Made by a program: the position numbers and the translations under genes | Notes under the pieces: generated by a model | Databases searched by the model: none | What the model was told of the DNA's origin: nothing | Seen by the model: the letters and a program-made list of their open reading frames with translations, nothing else | Shown here: in pieces, positions 1 to 11,583 of the stretch | Position numbering within the stretch: position 1 is the first letter of the stretch | Layout: every line of letters begins with the position of its first letter | DNA from: Maratus speciosus | Taxonomy: Eukaryota > Arthropoda > Arachnida > Araneae > Salticidae | Direction of reading: 5' to 3' | Length of the DNA: 64,000 nt | Assembly: GCA_963932465.1 (NCBI GenBank) | Contig: OZ010786.1 | Coordinates: 598,909,038-598,973,037 of the forward strand

Positions 1-911
1 CCAAATATTCGTAGGCTTTATAAGGAGTTCAGTTTGGAAGTGTCGTTCTTTTAGAATTGGGTTACTGCTTTGTATGGCCAGTTTTAAAGTTTTCTTTGGT
101 CAGTATGGACTCGACAGATATGGGAAAAGTTGTATGTGTAATTACCGGTATAACCCACCATGCAAGTCTTTAGCCTTGCAATCTGTCTCCAATGGATGTT
201 TTCTGTTTATTCATGGTTTTGTTACTAAGAATTTTCCATGGTTATTTTGTTAATTTTTCTCAGTAGTTTAGTAGTTTTGGGATTGGATGTATAGTATGTG
301 TTTTTGGTATTATATATATATATATATATACATATACTTATATGCATATATATGTATGTATGTATATGTAACACTGGCACACGGCTAACCAAAAAGTACA
401 AAACAAATTTCTTATTTTCAGCGGTACTTTAAAAAAAATAATCATTGCAAAAAAATATATATAAAAATCTCTGACAATTTCAAATAAACTTTATTGAATA
501 CAGAACAAAATTTAATATATTGGGCTAAAAGCTTGAATTTGAATTATTTTTATGAGAAACTCAAAATCATCAGCAAATTTAGAAAATCAGGGAATTACAA
601 AGATTTTTCCATTCAACAAAAAAAATCTAATAATAAAAATCCAATATCTGAGGTTCAGGTGTATTCAGGTCTGCCTTTATCTATCCAGAACCAAATTTGT
701 AGACCTCAACATGTGATAGATTTGCCTAGCCATCACCGACAGGCTGTCACACACGCAAGCAAACATTTTCCTTCTATTAGGTAATATAAATTATGTTAAA
801 AAAACTCTAAATATCACTTTACTTGACAAAAAGTATTTTTAACTGTTAGAAGTATGTTATTTAAGTAATTTTTTTCTAATTCAACATCCATCAAATTTTA
901 TTTTGAATTGA
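1..911. other. Intron sequence without recognised gene; AT microsatellite
   Basis: AT-rich sequence in the intron downstream of the last visible V-ATPase A exon. A (TA)n tract lies at about 310-330 followed by imperfect ATGTATG repeats. An open frame of 96 codons at 494-784 has low-complexity Asn/Lys/Ile-rich composition and no recognisable motif, so it is not called as a gene. Confidence 0.6.
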
Positions 912-2550
912 TCTTATACTATAATGCGAGCAAAAATTGTGTGTGTGTGTGTGTGTGTGTGTATGTAAATTTTATCTTAAAAACGGCTCTAACGATTTTT
1001 ACGAAATTTTGTATTTTACCATTTTCGGGCATGATAAGACCATTGGGCTAGGTCACATGTTCGAGAAAATTCGATTAGTGGGTCATTTGGGGTCGTAATG
1101 GGTCAAGGTCAAGCTAATTATATCTAAAAAACGGCTCAATCGATTTTGACCAAATTTCACATCTAACCGTTTTTCGACACGAAGAAACTTTTGGGCTAGG
1201 TCACATGTTCGAGAAACTTCGATTAGTGGGTTATTTTGGGGTCACTATGGGTCAAGCCAATTTTATCTAAAAAACGGCTCTAACGATTTTCACTAAACTC
1301 TATATTCTACAGTTTTGGATTACGAGAAAACTATTGGGCTAGGTCACATGTTCGAGAAAATTCGATTTGTGGGTCATTTTTGGGTCACCGTAGGTCAAGC
1401 TAAGATTATCTAGATAACTTCTTTAACGATTTTGACGAAATTTTGCACCCTACTGTTTTCGGGCACGAAAAGACCATAGGGATGCGTCTAGTGTGAGAAA
1501 ATTCTATTAGTGGGTCATTTTGGGTCATAATTGGTCAGGGTCAAACTAATTATATCTAGAGAGCGGCTCAATCGATTTTGACTAAATTTTGAATCTAACC
1601 ATTTTTGGGCACGAAAAAATCATTGGGAATGGTCTCGTGTTCGAGAAAATTCGATTAGTTGGTCATTTTGGGTCAGGGTCAAACTAATTATACCTAGAGA
1701 ACAGCTTAGTCGATTTTGATTAAATTTTGTACCGAACCCTTTTCGGGTACTAAAAGATCATTGGGATGGGTCACGTGTTCAAGAAAATTAGATTAGTGGG
1801 TCATTATGGGTCAGGGTCAAGCTAATTATATCTAAAAAAATGGCTCAAGACATTTTCACAATTTTTTTTAATATACGGCCGTTTCTGGTCATGAGAGGAC
1901 CATTGGGCTAAGTCAGATGTTCGAGAAAATTCAATTAGTGGGCCATTTGCGGGCACAATGGGCCAGGGTTAAGCTAATTGAATCTAGAAACATGCTCAAA
2001 ACATTTTGACCAAATTTTATATTACATATACCGTTTATGGGCATGAGAAGAGAATTGGGCTAAGTCACATGTTTGAGAAAATTTGATTAGTGGGTCATTT
2101 TGGGTCACAATGGGTCAGGGTCCAGCTAATTGTATCTAAAAAACGGCTTAAATGATTTGGAATAAATTTTGTATTCTATCGTTTTTCGGCTCGAGAAGAC
2201 CATTGGTCTAGGTCAGGGTTGGCAAACCTTTTTATAGTCACGTGCCAATTTTTTTCAAAAAATATTTTACTTGACCTTGACGTGCCAACTAAAAAACAAA
2301 TTTAGCGGACTGAAATATAATGAATCAAAACTACTTGAAAATTACTTATTACGATATTTTCTAAAAAGAATAACATACATGTAAATATTACATTGCAATA
2401 ATTATAGAAGCAATTGTATTTTAGAAATTAATTAAAAACAATGTGATTAATTGTTGTATCTTGGATAAAAAAATAATATGTTCATGTTCACTTAATTTCA
2501 ACAGAATGCAAACTAAATGAATTTATATGGCAACCACTCTATTTGATTTT

Positions 2551-3940
2551 TTACTTTCTTCTATCTTCAATAGAAGAAAGTATTGTAATCGAAATTTTTT
2601 TCGACTTCCGGTTTTCGACGGATTTGCATGTTTTAGGAGTCAGAGATTCCAAAAAACATGTTTATAGAAAATGTCTGTCTGTCTGTGTGTCCGTCTGTCT
2701 GTCGCCATTGTACCATCAAAAAGTGTATGAAGTTATGTATAGAATTAAACCAAAATTTTATTATAAGTTTTTGGCTATGGCAAGCAGGTCCTCCCTGAAT
2801 TTGGAAAAAATTCGCCGGTAGGGGGCGCTGTAATAGCGATTTTTGTGCGATTTTGAATATTGTACCGTCCAAAAGTGTATGAAGTTATGCATAGAATTAA
2901 ACCAAATTTTTATTTTAAGTTTTTGGATATGGCAAGCAGGTCCTCCATGAATTTGCAAAAAATTCGCCGTTAGGGGGCGCTGTAATAGCGATTTTTGTGC
3001 GATTTTGAATATTGCACCATCGAAAAGTGTATGAAGTTATGCATAGAATTGAACCAAAAAAATTTTTAAGTTCTTGGCTATGGCAAGGAGGTCCTCCCTT
3101 AATTTGTAAAAAAATTGCTCGTAGAGGGCGCTGTAATAGCAATTTTTGTACAATTTTTGTGCCATTTTGAATATTGTACCGCCGAACAGTGCATGAAGTT
3201 ATGCATAGAATTGAACCAAATTTTATGTGTTTATTTTTGGTCATGTCACGAAGGTCCTCCCTGAATTTGGAAAAATTCTGCCGGTAGGGGGCACTATAAT
3301 TGCGATGTCTGTACCATTTTCATTATTGTACCATCGAAAAGTGTATGAAGTTATCCATATAATTGAAGCAAATTTTTTGTGCATGTTTCTGGCTATAACA
3401 AACAAGTCCTCCCTGAACTTGAAAAAATTCCGAAAGAAGGGGGCGCTATAATTCCGATCTCTGTGCCATTTTCATTATTGTACCATCGAACAGCGTATAA
3501 AATTATGCATACAATTGAACCAAAATGTTTGTGCTTGTATTTGGCTTTGGCCAACAGGTTCTCCTTGAATTTGGAAATATTGCGCGGTAAAGGGGCTCCG
3601 TGCTAGCGATTTTTGTATACCTTTCTTGATTTTTCGTAGTTCTATTGTGCATCGGCGGCTCATGCAACGGCGGGAACTCGCTTCCTGCTATGCCGGCTAT
3701 TCGCAAACAGCTGATAACGACAGAATAAGGAAAAATTAATAATTTTAACAAATATCATGATATAGATTAACTCGTTTTTAGTCCGTTTAATTGACTTGAG
3801 CAGAAATTTAAGATGAAAATCAAAGTTGGTATAGTATTGAACTAATAATATTGAAGTATTAACATGTGTAACTAGGTTTTGAAATATTAAGATGTATAAG
3901 ATAGAAGAAAGTTTTGGGATTGGCACATCCAACTAGTTTA
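2551..3940 (+). mobile_element. Helentron/HINE-like non-autonomous element, copy 1
   Basis: The 5' end contains ACTTTCTTCTA..TAGAAGAAAGT, an 11-bp-stem hairpin at about 2553-2581. The 3' end contains AGAAGAAAG, then the hairpin GGAT..ATCC and ACTAGTTTA. A second copy at about 39266-40043 shares the same two ends but has a different interior, which defines the limits. Subterminal inverted repeats plus a short 3' stem-loop and internal tandem repeats are the described layout of Helitron2/HINE (DINE-1-like) elements. No coding region is present; exact end bases are uncertain by a few nucleotides. Confidence 0.72.
2700..3620 (+). repeat. ~152-bp tandem repeats, about six units
   Basis: The landmark GTGTATGAAGTTATGCATA recurs near 2731, 2883, 3035, 3197, 3349 and 3501, spaced 152, 152, 162, 152 and 152 bp. 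Each unit also has GGTCCTCCCTGAATTTGG and GGGGGCGCTGTAAT. Several short open frames on both strands repeat these motifs; they arise from the satellite and are not genes. Confidence 0.9.
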
Positions 3941-5057
3941 TTATGTTCTAAATTTGTGAAAATGACAGATACAAATAGTGTTAAAAAATTATTAAAATTG
4001 AAAAAAGGCAGTTTATTTAAATAGTTCAGAAATTAATTTCCAAGTTGCCATAATTTACCATCGGCACTAATCTTTCCTTTTTGATAGTTTTCAAATATTG
4101 TCTTTGTTTGATAAATTTTCGAAACCATATTGAATAAGATTAAGATTCTTCAATTTGAAATTAATCGAATTTAGAATCTAATCAGATCATCTAAGTTAGT
4201 GTATTTTGTGTAAAATCCTTGTATCCTCATTTAGAGACATAATCAACGCTGCGTCGTGCCAAAATTATTCTTTGGCGTGCCGAAAATGGCACGCGTGCCA
4301 TAGGTTCGCCGACCCTGGTCTAGGTCACATGTTCGAGAAAATTCGATTAGCGGGTCATTTTGGATCACAATGGATCAGGGTCAAGCTAATTGTATTTAAA
4401 AAGCTCTTCAAAACATTTTTGTATAATACCGTTTCTGGACATGATAAGAACATTGTGCAGGGTCGCATGTTCAAGAAAATTCAATCAATGGGTCATTTTG
4501 GGTCATAATGGATCAGGATCAAGCTAACTGTATCTAAAAAACCGCTCAAAAGATTTTGACAAAACTTTGTACTACACCGTTTCTGGACAAGATAAAACCA
4601 TTGGGCTGGGTTGCATGCTCAAGAAAATTCTATTAGTGGGTTATTTTGGTGATAATGGGTCGAGGTCAAGCTAACGGCATCTCAAAAAGGTTCAAACAAT
4701 TTCGTCAATTTGTTTTGTTATACCGTTTCATAGTACAAAAAGACCATTGAAATAGCTCACATCTGTCAATGAATTTCGATTAGTGGTTTTTTGAATCAAC
4801 GTGGATCAAGCTTATTTTACCTAGAAAACAACTAACGATTTTCACTAAATTTTGTATTCCATCATTTTCAGGCTCGAGAAGAGCATTGTGATAGGTCGGA
4901 TGTTCGAAAAAACTCGATTAGTGGGTCATTTTGAGTCATTATGTTTCATAGTCAAGCTAATTGCATCTAAAACAGCAAGAATGATTCAGTGGGAAAAATA
5001 TATCCAGATAAACAGAAAGCTAATTTTGACCGAGCTTAGCTCGGTCATTCCTGCTAG

Positions 5058-7229
5058 TTAATTTTATTATACATGATATCTATGTCCTAAGAAGATAATG
5101 TGTGATCATGCAAAAGAAACAACAACAACAAAAATAAATAAAATAAAACAACCATATTCTTATGGGTCCAAATCTGAAAAACTTTTACATTTGATCTAAA
5201 TCTCTATTTTAATACTAAAATGTCCCATATACCACATATATCACAACAATATTTTACTTATTGGGATGCAAATTACAGTTTTTTTTACAAGTACAAGGTG
5301 GAACCTGTCAAATTTCAACAAAAAAAGAAAAAAAAAAAAAAAAAAAAAAAGCTTTAAGAAGGAACTGTTTCATTGATTTATAATATAAACCTACAAGATT
5401 AGTTACAATAAAAAATGCATCTTATATTCGTTAGTCTAACTCTCAGACAGATATTACTTTAACCTAAAGTTAACAAAATACTATTTCTATTAAACTCAGA
5501 TGTCAAAATTATTAAAATTAAGCTTTTAATGTATATGTAATCAGTAAAATATAATAAACATCAATTATTGTGATAAAGTTATCAATTGAGGCTCCTATGC
5601 TCGACATTCCAGAATGAAAACAGCGATATCTATTCCTTTTTGACACGATCATAGAATTTTTTCCCCGTGAAATCTAAACGTGACATCATTTTCACCTTCT
5701 CAAAATTTATATATGCACTTCTCATATCAGTATTCATCATTTTTAAGAAATTGGTATTTTAGTTTGATCATTTCAAAATCACTTTAATTCAAAACTTGAA
5801 GTCACGATTGTCAGCAATATCTTTGCATGTGAACAGTCGCACTCTTAACTTCAGATTCTATTCTCGGTACCGTGGAATAAAAATTGATGTAATTTTACAT
5901 TTTTTAGACACATTTGTGTTAAAATGTTTAGTTTTATCTAAGAAAATGATTGTTTTCTTTTAAATATAACATCTTTTTCACTTAAGCATTTCGCCTAGTG
6001 TCTGGAACTTGGTATCAGTACACATACAGAAGGAAAAATATGGAAAACTTATGAGAAAAAATGCGTGTTTCCAAAAGCAGTACGTCATTTTCGGTTCAAA
6101 ATATTTTGCTGCAGCATGTCCCTAATGGGATTTTGTGCCACTAAACCCTATACCACAACATATAAACCATATAATTTTTTTTTAAATGTTTATTATTTTT
6201 AACAGAAAACAGCATGAGTAAAAATAAATAAACCTCATTATTTCTCTCTTCTCTGCCATAATGAAAGCTATCTCATTACCATCACAAAATACTTTTAAAA
6301 TTAAAATATAATAATGGGATATTTAAAAAAAAAAAAAAAAAAAAAAACAGCTAGCGTGGGAACATCTACAAATGAACAGCTTTCAACTAAATAAAATATT
6401 TGTAAATTTGGTTCAGCAGAAAGCTCAGGGCACATGACTAAAAAACATTCTTGTGTTTCAAACATATAGAGGATATAAAATTATGAAAAATTAAGCAAAT
6501 TATGTTATTCTGATAAAATTATAGTAGAATGTCTTAAAGAATAGCAATAAAATTTTATTAGTTGAGATTTTAGGACAAAAACTTGAGGAATTTGATTATT
6601 ATTTTAAAACTCGAATTATTACCAAGATCTTTTTTGTTTGCTTGTCCAACTCGACAAAGCGAATTCATCCAGGCAAGAATCATCAAGTTCTGTAATATAA
6701 ATCACTATTTTTGGACAGACTTCTGATCTGAGCATGCACGTCACTGCTCTTCAATAAAGATACTCTAAATTTTTGTAAAACATTGTGTTTTACCTATTAC
6801 AAATTCAAAAAGTGAAGTTTTTTCACCTGTGATGAATTTCAAAGCAGCTGGAGTGAAATGACACACTTCCACAAAACATATTTCAGTTTTAAGAATTAAA
6901 ATAACACGCTTTTTTTATATAAACTGACATCATTTGCCTCCGCTAAAGCATTCCACTTTTATGATCCAGTCCTAAACAATATCTATACTAGAAAAGTATG
7001 CATATGACGTCATTATTGCGGAGTAATAATACACAAACCCATCAAAAAGCAATTTTATCATTCAAGAAGCTCGGCAAAACAAATTGGGTATCTAATGATT
7101 AATATGCCTTCACTTTTTGTTTATGATAGCTCCATGTTTTATCAGAAATTATTTATTTATATTTTTTCAAAACTCAGAAAATGTTATTATACACGAATTA
7201 ATAAAACTGCATTCTTTCAGCTTTCTGAT
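5058..7229. other. Intron sequence, no recognised feature
   Basis: AT-rich sequence with A-tracts at about 5322-5350 and 6330-6346. I see no coding frame, paired termini or tRNA-like boxes here. Confidence 0.5.
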
Positions 7230-7890
7230 CAAGTAAATGTGGATAAAATAAGCCATACTGTCTGACCGAGATAAGAAAGACTCTGGAATCGATCTCAGCT
7301 TGGTTCTGTTGCCAGGGTAACTGGTCAGTCAACTTTATTTTAGGGGAGTCCGAAGTTTTCTTTTCTCGCAAATTCCTCCCCGTTCAATCGGTCATTCTAA
7401 GAATTATCGCAGTCTTTCTTGTCCTTCCACAGAGACCAGTTCTGTATTCATTCAGTGCTTTTTGGATTTTCCTACTGAGTACTGTTGTTATTTGTTTTCG
7501 TTTATCTCTTTCACTTAGTATATATTTAGTTTTGTATATACTTCAGAATTTTTGAATAAAATTGTTAAACTGAGTTTATCTCTAATCTTGATTTAGTTTT
7601 TGTTGGGGAAATTTACTTAACTTCGAAATCTACCCCCACCTGTAGGCCAAGCTAGTAGGGATTTTTTTTTTTTTTTTTTACGTAAAGGCATAAAATTCAC
7701 AGGGCTGACTATTAAAGTAATTTGGAATCGAATATGTTTTTCATTTTTTTTTTGTTAAATAAATTAGTCATTGAGTTATAAGCGATTTTTGTCACATGAC
7801 GACTGATTCTTCTCCTTTCTCCCGCTACCACGTCCGGAAATTCGGTTCAAAGCGCAAACTTTGACAGCATTTATTTTTTTATGTTAATGT
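7230..7890 (+). repeat. Dispersed repeat family Y, best copy
   Basis: Segments recur at four other places. GTAACTGGTCAGTC, with the following ~80 bases, matches about 28620-28730. TTTACTTAACTTCGAAATCT and the neighbouring CTGTAGGCC match the inverted copy at 41200-41320. GGGCTGACTA (about 7701) matches 51675-51683. ATTTGGAATCGAA and the following ~140 bases match 53290-53430. An AATAAA with GAGTTTATCTCTAATCTTG near 7555-7595 could be an LTR-like 3' part, but no retroviral-type coding sequence or primer site is identifiable, so the class is left open. Confidence 0.6.
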
Positions 7891-9168
7891 GTTTGAAAAT
7901 ACGGTGGGGAGGGAGTAGGAGAATCCTGGCAAAAAGCTCTTCATTTAATTTGTTTCATAATTATAATCTCCATGTAAAAAAACATGTTTTAGGATTCGGA
8001 CCACAGGCACATCTGTTCTAAATTCTTGTCTAAAATCTTCCTGTATTACGAACTGCTGGCGCCTACGTCTGCAGAAGATGCTTTTAACTTTGATCTTTAT
8101 ATTCCCTTTTTTGCTCTGTGGCAGTGTTGTATAACAGTAATCTTGATTAAATATTTAAAAATATAAATTTGATTATATTTTGTAAAAAAAATAAAAAATC
8201 TAGTGATTTAATAATTGACAAAGTGTTTCCAAAGATTGTAGTGGACCAAAGATTGTAGTGGCATGTGAAAACCTGCGCAAAGAAAAGCACAAATAAAAAT
8301 GCATATACTCATTTCAAGATTTATAAAATGGTGGATACTTCATTGCAAAATTAAAGGAAAACTGAAAACAAATAACATACAGGGCTGCCACAGGCAACCA
8401 TTTTTATATTATGTTGGCACCAGCGTTTTTCAAGCATAAATTTTGAAATACATTTCTCTTGTCAATGTTGTCAAAGTGTGTGTTAAGGATTTCTGTTTTG
8501 AAAAAGCGGTGTCAGGTAGAATTAAAAAATAGTCAGCTGTGGTAGCCTTGAACCTGAGTACGTATAATGAAAATAAAATATAAATGCTCTTTCTATTAGT
8601 TTGAAAAACAGATAAAAATGAATAAGAATTTTTATTTTAAAAATATAACGTGACATTGTGTTTGCGAGAAAAGTCAAATTTATAAGAAAAGAAAATCATT
8701 GCAATAGTTTGTATTTAATAATTTGAAATATTTTGCTTCATTTAAAAATCGCTAAATCAACCCAAAAATGTCATCTGCCCTTTCCCGTCTATATGAACTC
8801 TGATAATCTTTATCCGATTCATTTTTTAATTTCACTCTTTGCCCCAAATTTCCTGTTAAGATTATGCTTGAATTCTGGAAACTTTTTTTATCACCAAGTG
8901 AATGCATGAACTTTTTATGAGATAAGGTAAAGAAAAGAGGGAAAAACCTTTAATGACTCTGCCAATTGCGGCAACCCCGCTCCTACCAACGAAGTTCCCT
9001 ACCTATAAGATTTGGAACCTCCGAAACCAGCAACCCCACTCAGAGTTTTTCTAATCGGAGCCAGACAGTACAAATATTCCTTAAAATTCATTTTTGTAAA
9101 GAGAAAATGCTGGATAAAGTGCTGTATCATTTGTAAAATAAGTTTGCAATAAAGTAAAAATCATTTAA
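7891..9168. other. Intron sequence with another family Y fragment
   Basis: Mostly unrecognised AT-rich sequence. About 8940-9060 (GGAACCTCCGAAACCAGCAA, then CAGAGTTTTTCTAAT) resembles 28810-28860 (GGAACCTTCGTAAGCAGCAA..CAGGGTTTTTCTTAT), so it is probably part of the same dispersed family. Confidence 0.45.
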
Positions 9169-9530
9169 TCTATAATAATAAAGAAAGAAGTTTGTGTGTG
9201 AGTGAGTGAGTGTGTCGACGGTGTTCTGAAGAGACCACTGCACGTAGAGCTACAAAATTTAGGGAAAAGGTACGTCTATATATGATGTTTTGCACCTCGA
9301 AGCCCGATTTTCGATTTTGATTAGATTTTTTTAAATTTAATTTTTTATGCAATTTTTAGCGTTTTTTTTATGTTTCGAGGCGATTTTTCCATATAAGTGA
9401 GAAGAATATGGTTTCTTTCTTTTAACCCAATGTAGTAAATTTTGTTCTTTTTTCAAAAAAGTTTATTCGGAATTCGTGCAGCGATTTTTGAATTTTTAGC
9501 GAATTTTTTATGCAATTATTGAACAGCATT
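9169..9530 (+). mobile_element. Helitron-like 5' end fragment
   Basis: TCTATAATAATAAAG at 9169 follows an A and is followed by a GTGTGTGAGTGAGTG tract. The Helitron at 912 shows the same layout (TC-start, then a TG-rich tract). GTTTATTCGGAATTCGTGCA and the following AT-rich bases (about 9462-9515) recur in related form at 16605-16640. I could not find the matching 3' hairpin-CTRR end, so length and completeness are unknown. Confidence 0.5.
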
Positions 9531-10490
9531 TAATGCATTTAATAAGGAGGTTACCGTAGAGGGACACAGTTCTGTTGCCAAACGCCACCAACTTGGCGGT
9601 ATATCACCAAATTTGGTGACCAAAATGGATCGCCAAAAGTGATGCCAACTTGGCGATATCTCTAATATTTCACCAAATTCCCATAGACTTCCATTGTAAA
9701 CCAATACTTGCTTACAGAAAATGAACAAATTGAAATATTTTAATGCAACAAAAACTAATATTAACTTAAGGGATTATATTAATTATATTTAAGGGAATCC
9801 AAGTAAATTAAATTGTGAATAAAAGTAACATGACACAATGCTTAGATTATTGTATTTTATTGATATTTTCGACGAAAGGGTTGCCAGTGGTCATTTTGGT
9901 GAAAATTATAGTTGATAAATGAATTGAAATGGCTATATCTATTAGAAAATAATGTAAACAACTCGCAAATTAAAAGAAAATAACTTATTTGTTTAATTAA
10001 AAAAAAGAATCAAAAACCTTTTTAATGAGAGATAAAATTTATAAAATGAAAATATTTAATTTAAATATGAAAGGAATGTTTATAAAACTTAAAAAATAAA
10101 TTAGTATGAAAGAAGCAATTGATACATTATTTGGCGATTTTTCGCTTCGCCAGGTTAATAAAAATGTGCCTGAAAAAACTTGAAGAAATAAAATTTAAGT
10201 AACAGTCTTTTAGTCCTTTATTTTTTTTTATTCAATTTAATTATCATTTTTATGTAATTTTCCCATCGTATGTCTTACAGGAGAAAGGCTTTATTTGTGA
10301 GTTACATGCTAATTAATTATTACCTTGGTCGCCAAACAATGTAATTTTAAGCCACAAAGGCAGAAGCGTGAAATAAGCCAGGTGAAGGTCGCAATAATTT
10401 TTTTTTAAGTATAGGAGAACATTTTGGAGTAAATCTTTATATTCAAATGTAAACTATAACTTATATAAGTGAGAAATGCCAAGCTGGACA
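9531..10490. other. Repeat-derived intron sequence
   Basis: Contains TTGGCGATAT, TTGGTGACC and GCCACCAACTTGGCGG words near 9570-9665 that also characterise the repeat at 10620-10795 and several MITEs in this window. No coding frame is credible. Confidence 0.4.
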
Positions 10491-10563
10491 TCGTCCTTGT
10501 GGTTTAGTGGTAGAGCACTGGAGATCTATTCCAGGGACCCGGGTTCGATTCCCGGCTTGGACA
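10491..10563 (+). repeat. tRNA-like sequence, probable SINE head
   Basis: Contains an A-box-like TGGTTTAGTGGTAGAGCA and a B-box GGGTTCGATTCCC with a perfect 5-bp T stem and 7-nt loop. CTGGA..TCCAG forms an anticodon-type stem, but the loop lacks U33, and the acceptor arms (GTCCTTG/CTTGGAC) have two mismatches. It is followed by GGACATTTTTCACTGAGTTGG. The copy at 33685 is followed by the closely related GGACATTTTTCGCCCAGTTGG. The shared post-tRNA sequence indicates a tRNA-derived SINE rather than a functional tRNA gene. Confidence 0.7.
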
Positions 10564-10619
10564 TTTTTCACTGAGTTGGTTTACGCTTTGTTAGCAGTGT
10601 GATAATTCACATCATTAAT

Positions 10620-10795
10620 ATGTTATATAAACTGTTTTGTTCTATAGACATATTAAACTTTTTATTATTTATTGCTATTTCCTTTTAAAATAATAGAAAA
10701 TAATTTAAATATATATATGTAACTGGTATTCAAAAACGATGTTTTCGCCAATTTGGTGTGAAAAAAAAATCGTGCCAAACCCGGTACGTATCTAT
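10620..10795 (-). repeat. Dispersed repeat R (copy, minus)
   Basis: In reverse complement this reads GATACGTACCGGGTTTGGCA, then ATTGGCGAAAAC, ATACCAGTTACATATATA and TCTATAGAACAAAACA. These match the left part of the element at 37389-37695 in the same order. No coding content. Confidence 0.65.
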
Positions 10796-11492
10796 GCCTA
10801 ATAGTTATTTACATTATCATGGAAGACGGCAGTATTCCGAGTGACGCAGCCTTAAGCCTAAAATCGTATCGTATCGTATCGTATCATAGAATTCGTAGAT
10901 GGCTGAACTCATATATACAGCTAACTTGACATTAAAGAAAACGCGAAAAGCCGCCTTTTAATAACTCAGCAGCTATAGGTCTTATTGTTCTGAATTTTCT
11001 AGAACAGTCTTATATCTGCAGTCTAATCGTATACTGAAATTTTTACATTTTTACGTGCAGTATATTTTGAGATCTAAATAGCCATTTTTAAAGTGAAAAC
11101 GTTGGTATGATATCGAGGAAGTTCCTAATTTGAAAATCTCGAAAACGGTTCTAACGATTATTTTTAAATTGATACATAATATAAATGTGATTAAGGCGAG
11201 GTGAATAACACTTTTCTTTTTTCTGGGAAAACTCTCGTTCGTTAAATAATTCGATTTTTTTTTCTCTCGAAAATGACACGGGCGATTTTTTAAAAATCAA
11301 ATAAATATGTTTCAGATGAACCAAATAACAATTTACTTGTTTCCAGCAAGACTCTTGTTCGTTTTATAATGTGCATGAAAAATCGGACTATATTTCTTCG
11401 CCATTCTATGGAAATTTCACCGAAAATGCATGACACTGTATTCATACACATGCTTTCTTTTTAACCACTTTTGGGGAGAAAAATTTTGTCTT
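10796..11492. other. Intron sequence, short pentamer repeat
   Basis: A (GTATC)4 microsatellite lies at about 10866-10886. The rest is unrecognised, although ACGGTTCTAACGATT near 11143 resembles the conserved words in the Helitron 143-bp units. Confidence 0.45.
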
Positions 11493-11583
11493 CCCACTGG
11501 CTGAGTGGTTAAGGGCCATCGTCTACTGATCTTAAGATAGGCAGTTCGATACTCCCTGATACGTATTTTTTTTTTTTTTTTTT
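11493..11583 (+). repeat. Degenerate tRNA-like sequence with T-run
   Basis: The A-box-like TGGCTGAGTGGTTAAGG resembles the D arm of Ser/Leu tRNAs. A B-box-like GCAGTTCGATACTCC follows, then a run of about 18 T that would terminate RNA polymerase III. The acceptor ends do not pair well and no long variable arm is present, so it is called a pseudo-tRNA or SINE head. Confidence 0.5.

Larger units (their letters stand above)
2214..4317. mobile_element. Non-autonomous hAT element, 8-bp TSD GTCTAGGT
   Basis: The left terminus CAGGGTTGGCAAACCTTT and the reverse complement of the right terminus, CAGGGTCGGCGAACCTAT, form inverted repeats typical of hAT elements. The flanks are an exact 8-bp duplication, GTCTAGGT, at 2206-2213 and 4318-4325. 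No transposase sequence remains. Its own sequence is about 0.7 kb; the rest is a nested Helentron-like insertion. Subterminal CGTGCCAA and TTGGCACG words repeat near both ends. Confidence 0.88.
960..4975 (+). repeat. ~143-bp tandem array inside the Helitron (960-2205 and 4326-4975)
   Basis: Units carry the landmarks GGTCACATGTTCGAGAAAA, TTCGATTAGTGGGTCATTTT, GGGTCAAGCTAATTATATCT, AAAAACGGCTC and GACCATTGGGCTAG in the same order. Landmark spacing is about 143 bp in the copies before the hAT insertion, and similar but more diverged units continue after it. The right-hand block resumes exactly at the target duplication of the hAT element, so the two blocks were once one array of about 13 units. 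The region between 2206 and 4325 is the inserted hAT element. Confidence 0.85.
912..5057 (+). mobile_element. Non-autonomous Helitron with canonical termini, interrupted
   Basis: The 5' end TCTTATACTATAATG at 912 resembles the TC(T)..TAYTA Helitron start and follows an A. The 3' end has a perfect 8-bp-stem hairpin (GACCGAGC..GCTCGGTC, about 5027-5045), then ATTCCTG and CTAG at 5054-5057 followed by T. This matches the Helitron rule of A|TC....hairpin-CTRR|T insertion with no target duplication. A (TG)n tract at about 941-962 follows the 5' end, and the interior is an array of ~143-bp repeats. No Rep/helicase coding region is present. The element is split by the hAT element at 2214-4317, so its own length is about 2 kb. 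Confidence 0.85.

Noticed and set aside
494..784. 96-codon plus-strand open frame
   Set aside because: Lys/Asn/Ile-rich with no domain, no splice context and no similarity I recognise; expected by chance in AT-rich DNA.
960..2205. CRISPR-like regular repeats
   Set aside because: Units of ~143 bp are continuous without spacers and the locus is a eukaryotic intron; they form the interior of a Helitron.
2543..3663. Several overlapping open frames on both strands with repeated peptides
   Set aside because: They are translations of the 152-bp tandem repeat inside a non-coding mobile element.
7230..7660. Solo LTR of a retrotransposon
   Set aside because: AATAAA and family repetition fit, but TG..CA ends, a target duplication and a primer-binding site could not be shown; left as unclassified repeat Y.
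10491..10563. Possible functional tRNA gene
   Set aside because: The acceptor stem has mismatches, the anticodon loop lacks U33, and the tail is shared with another copy, so a SINE is more likely.
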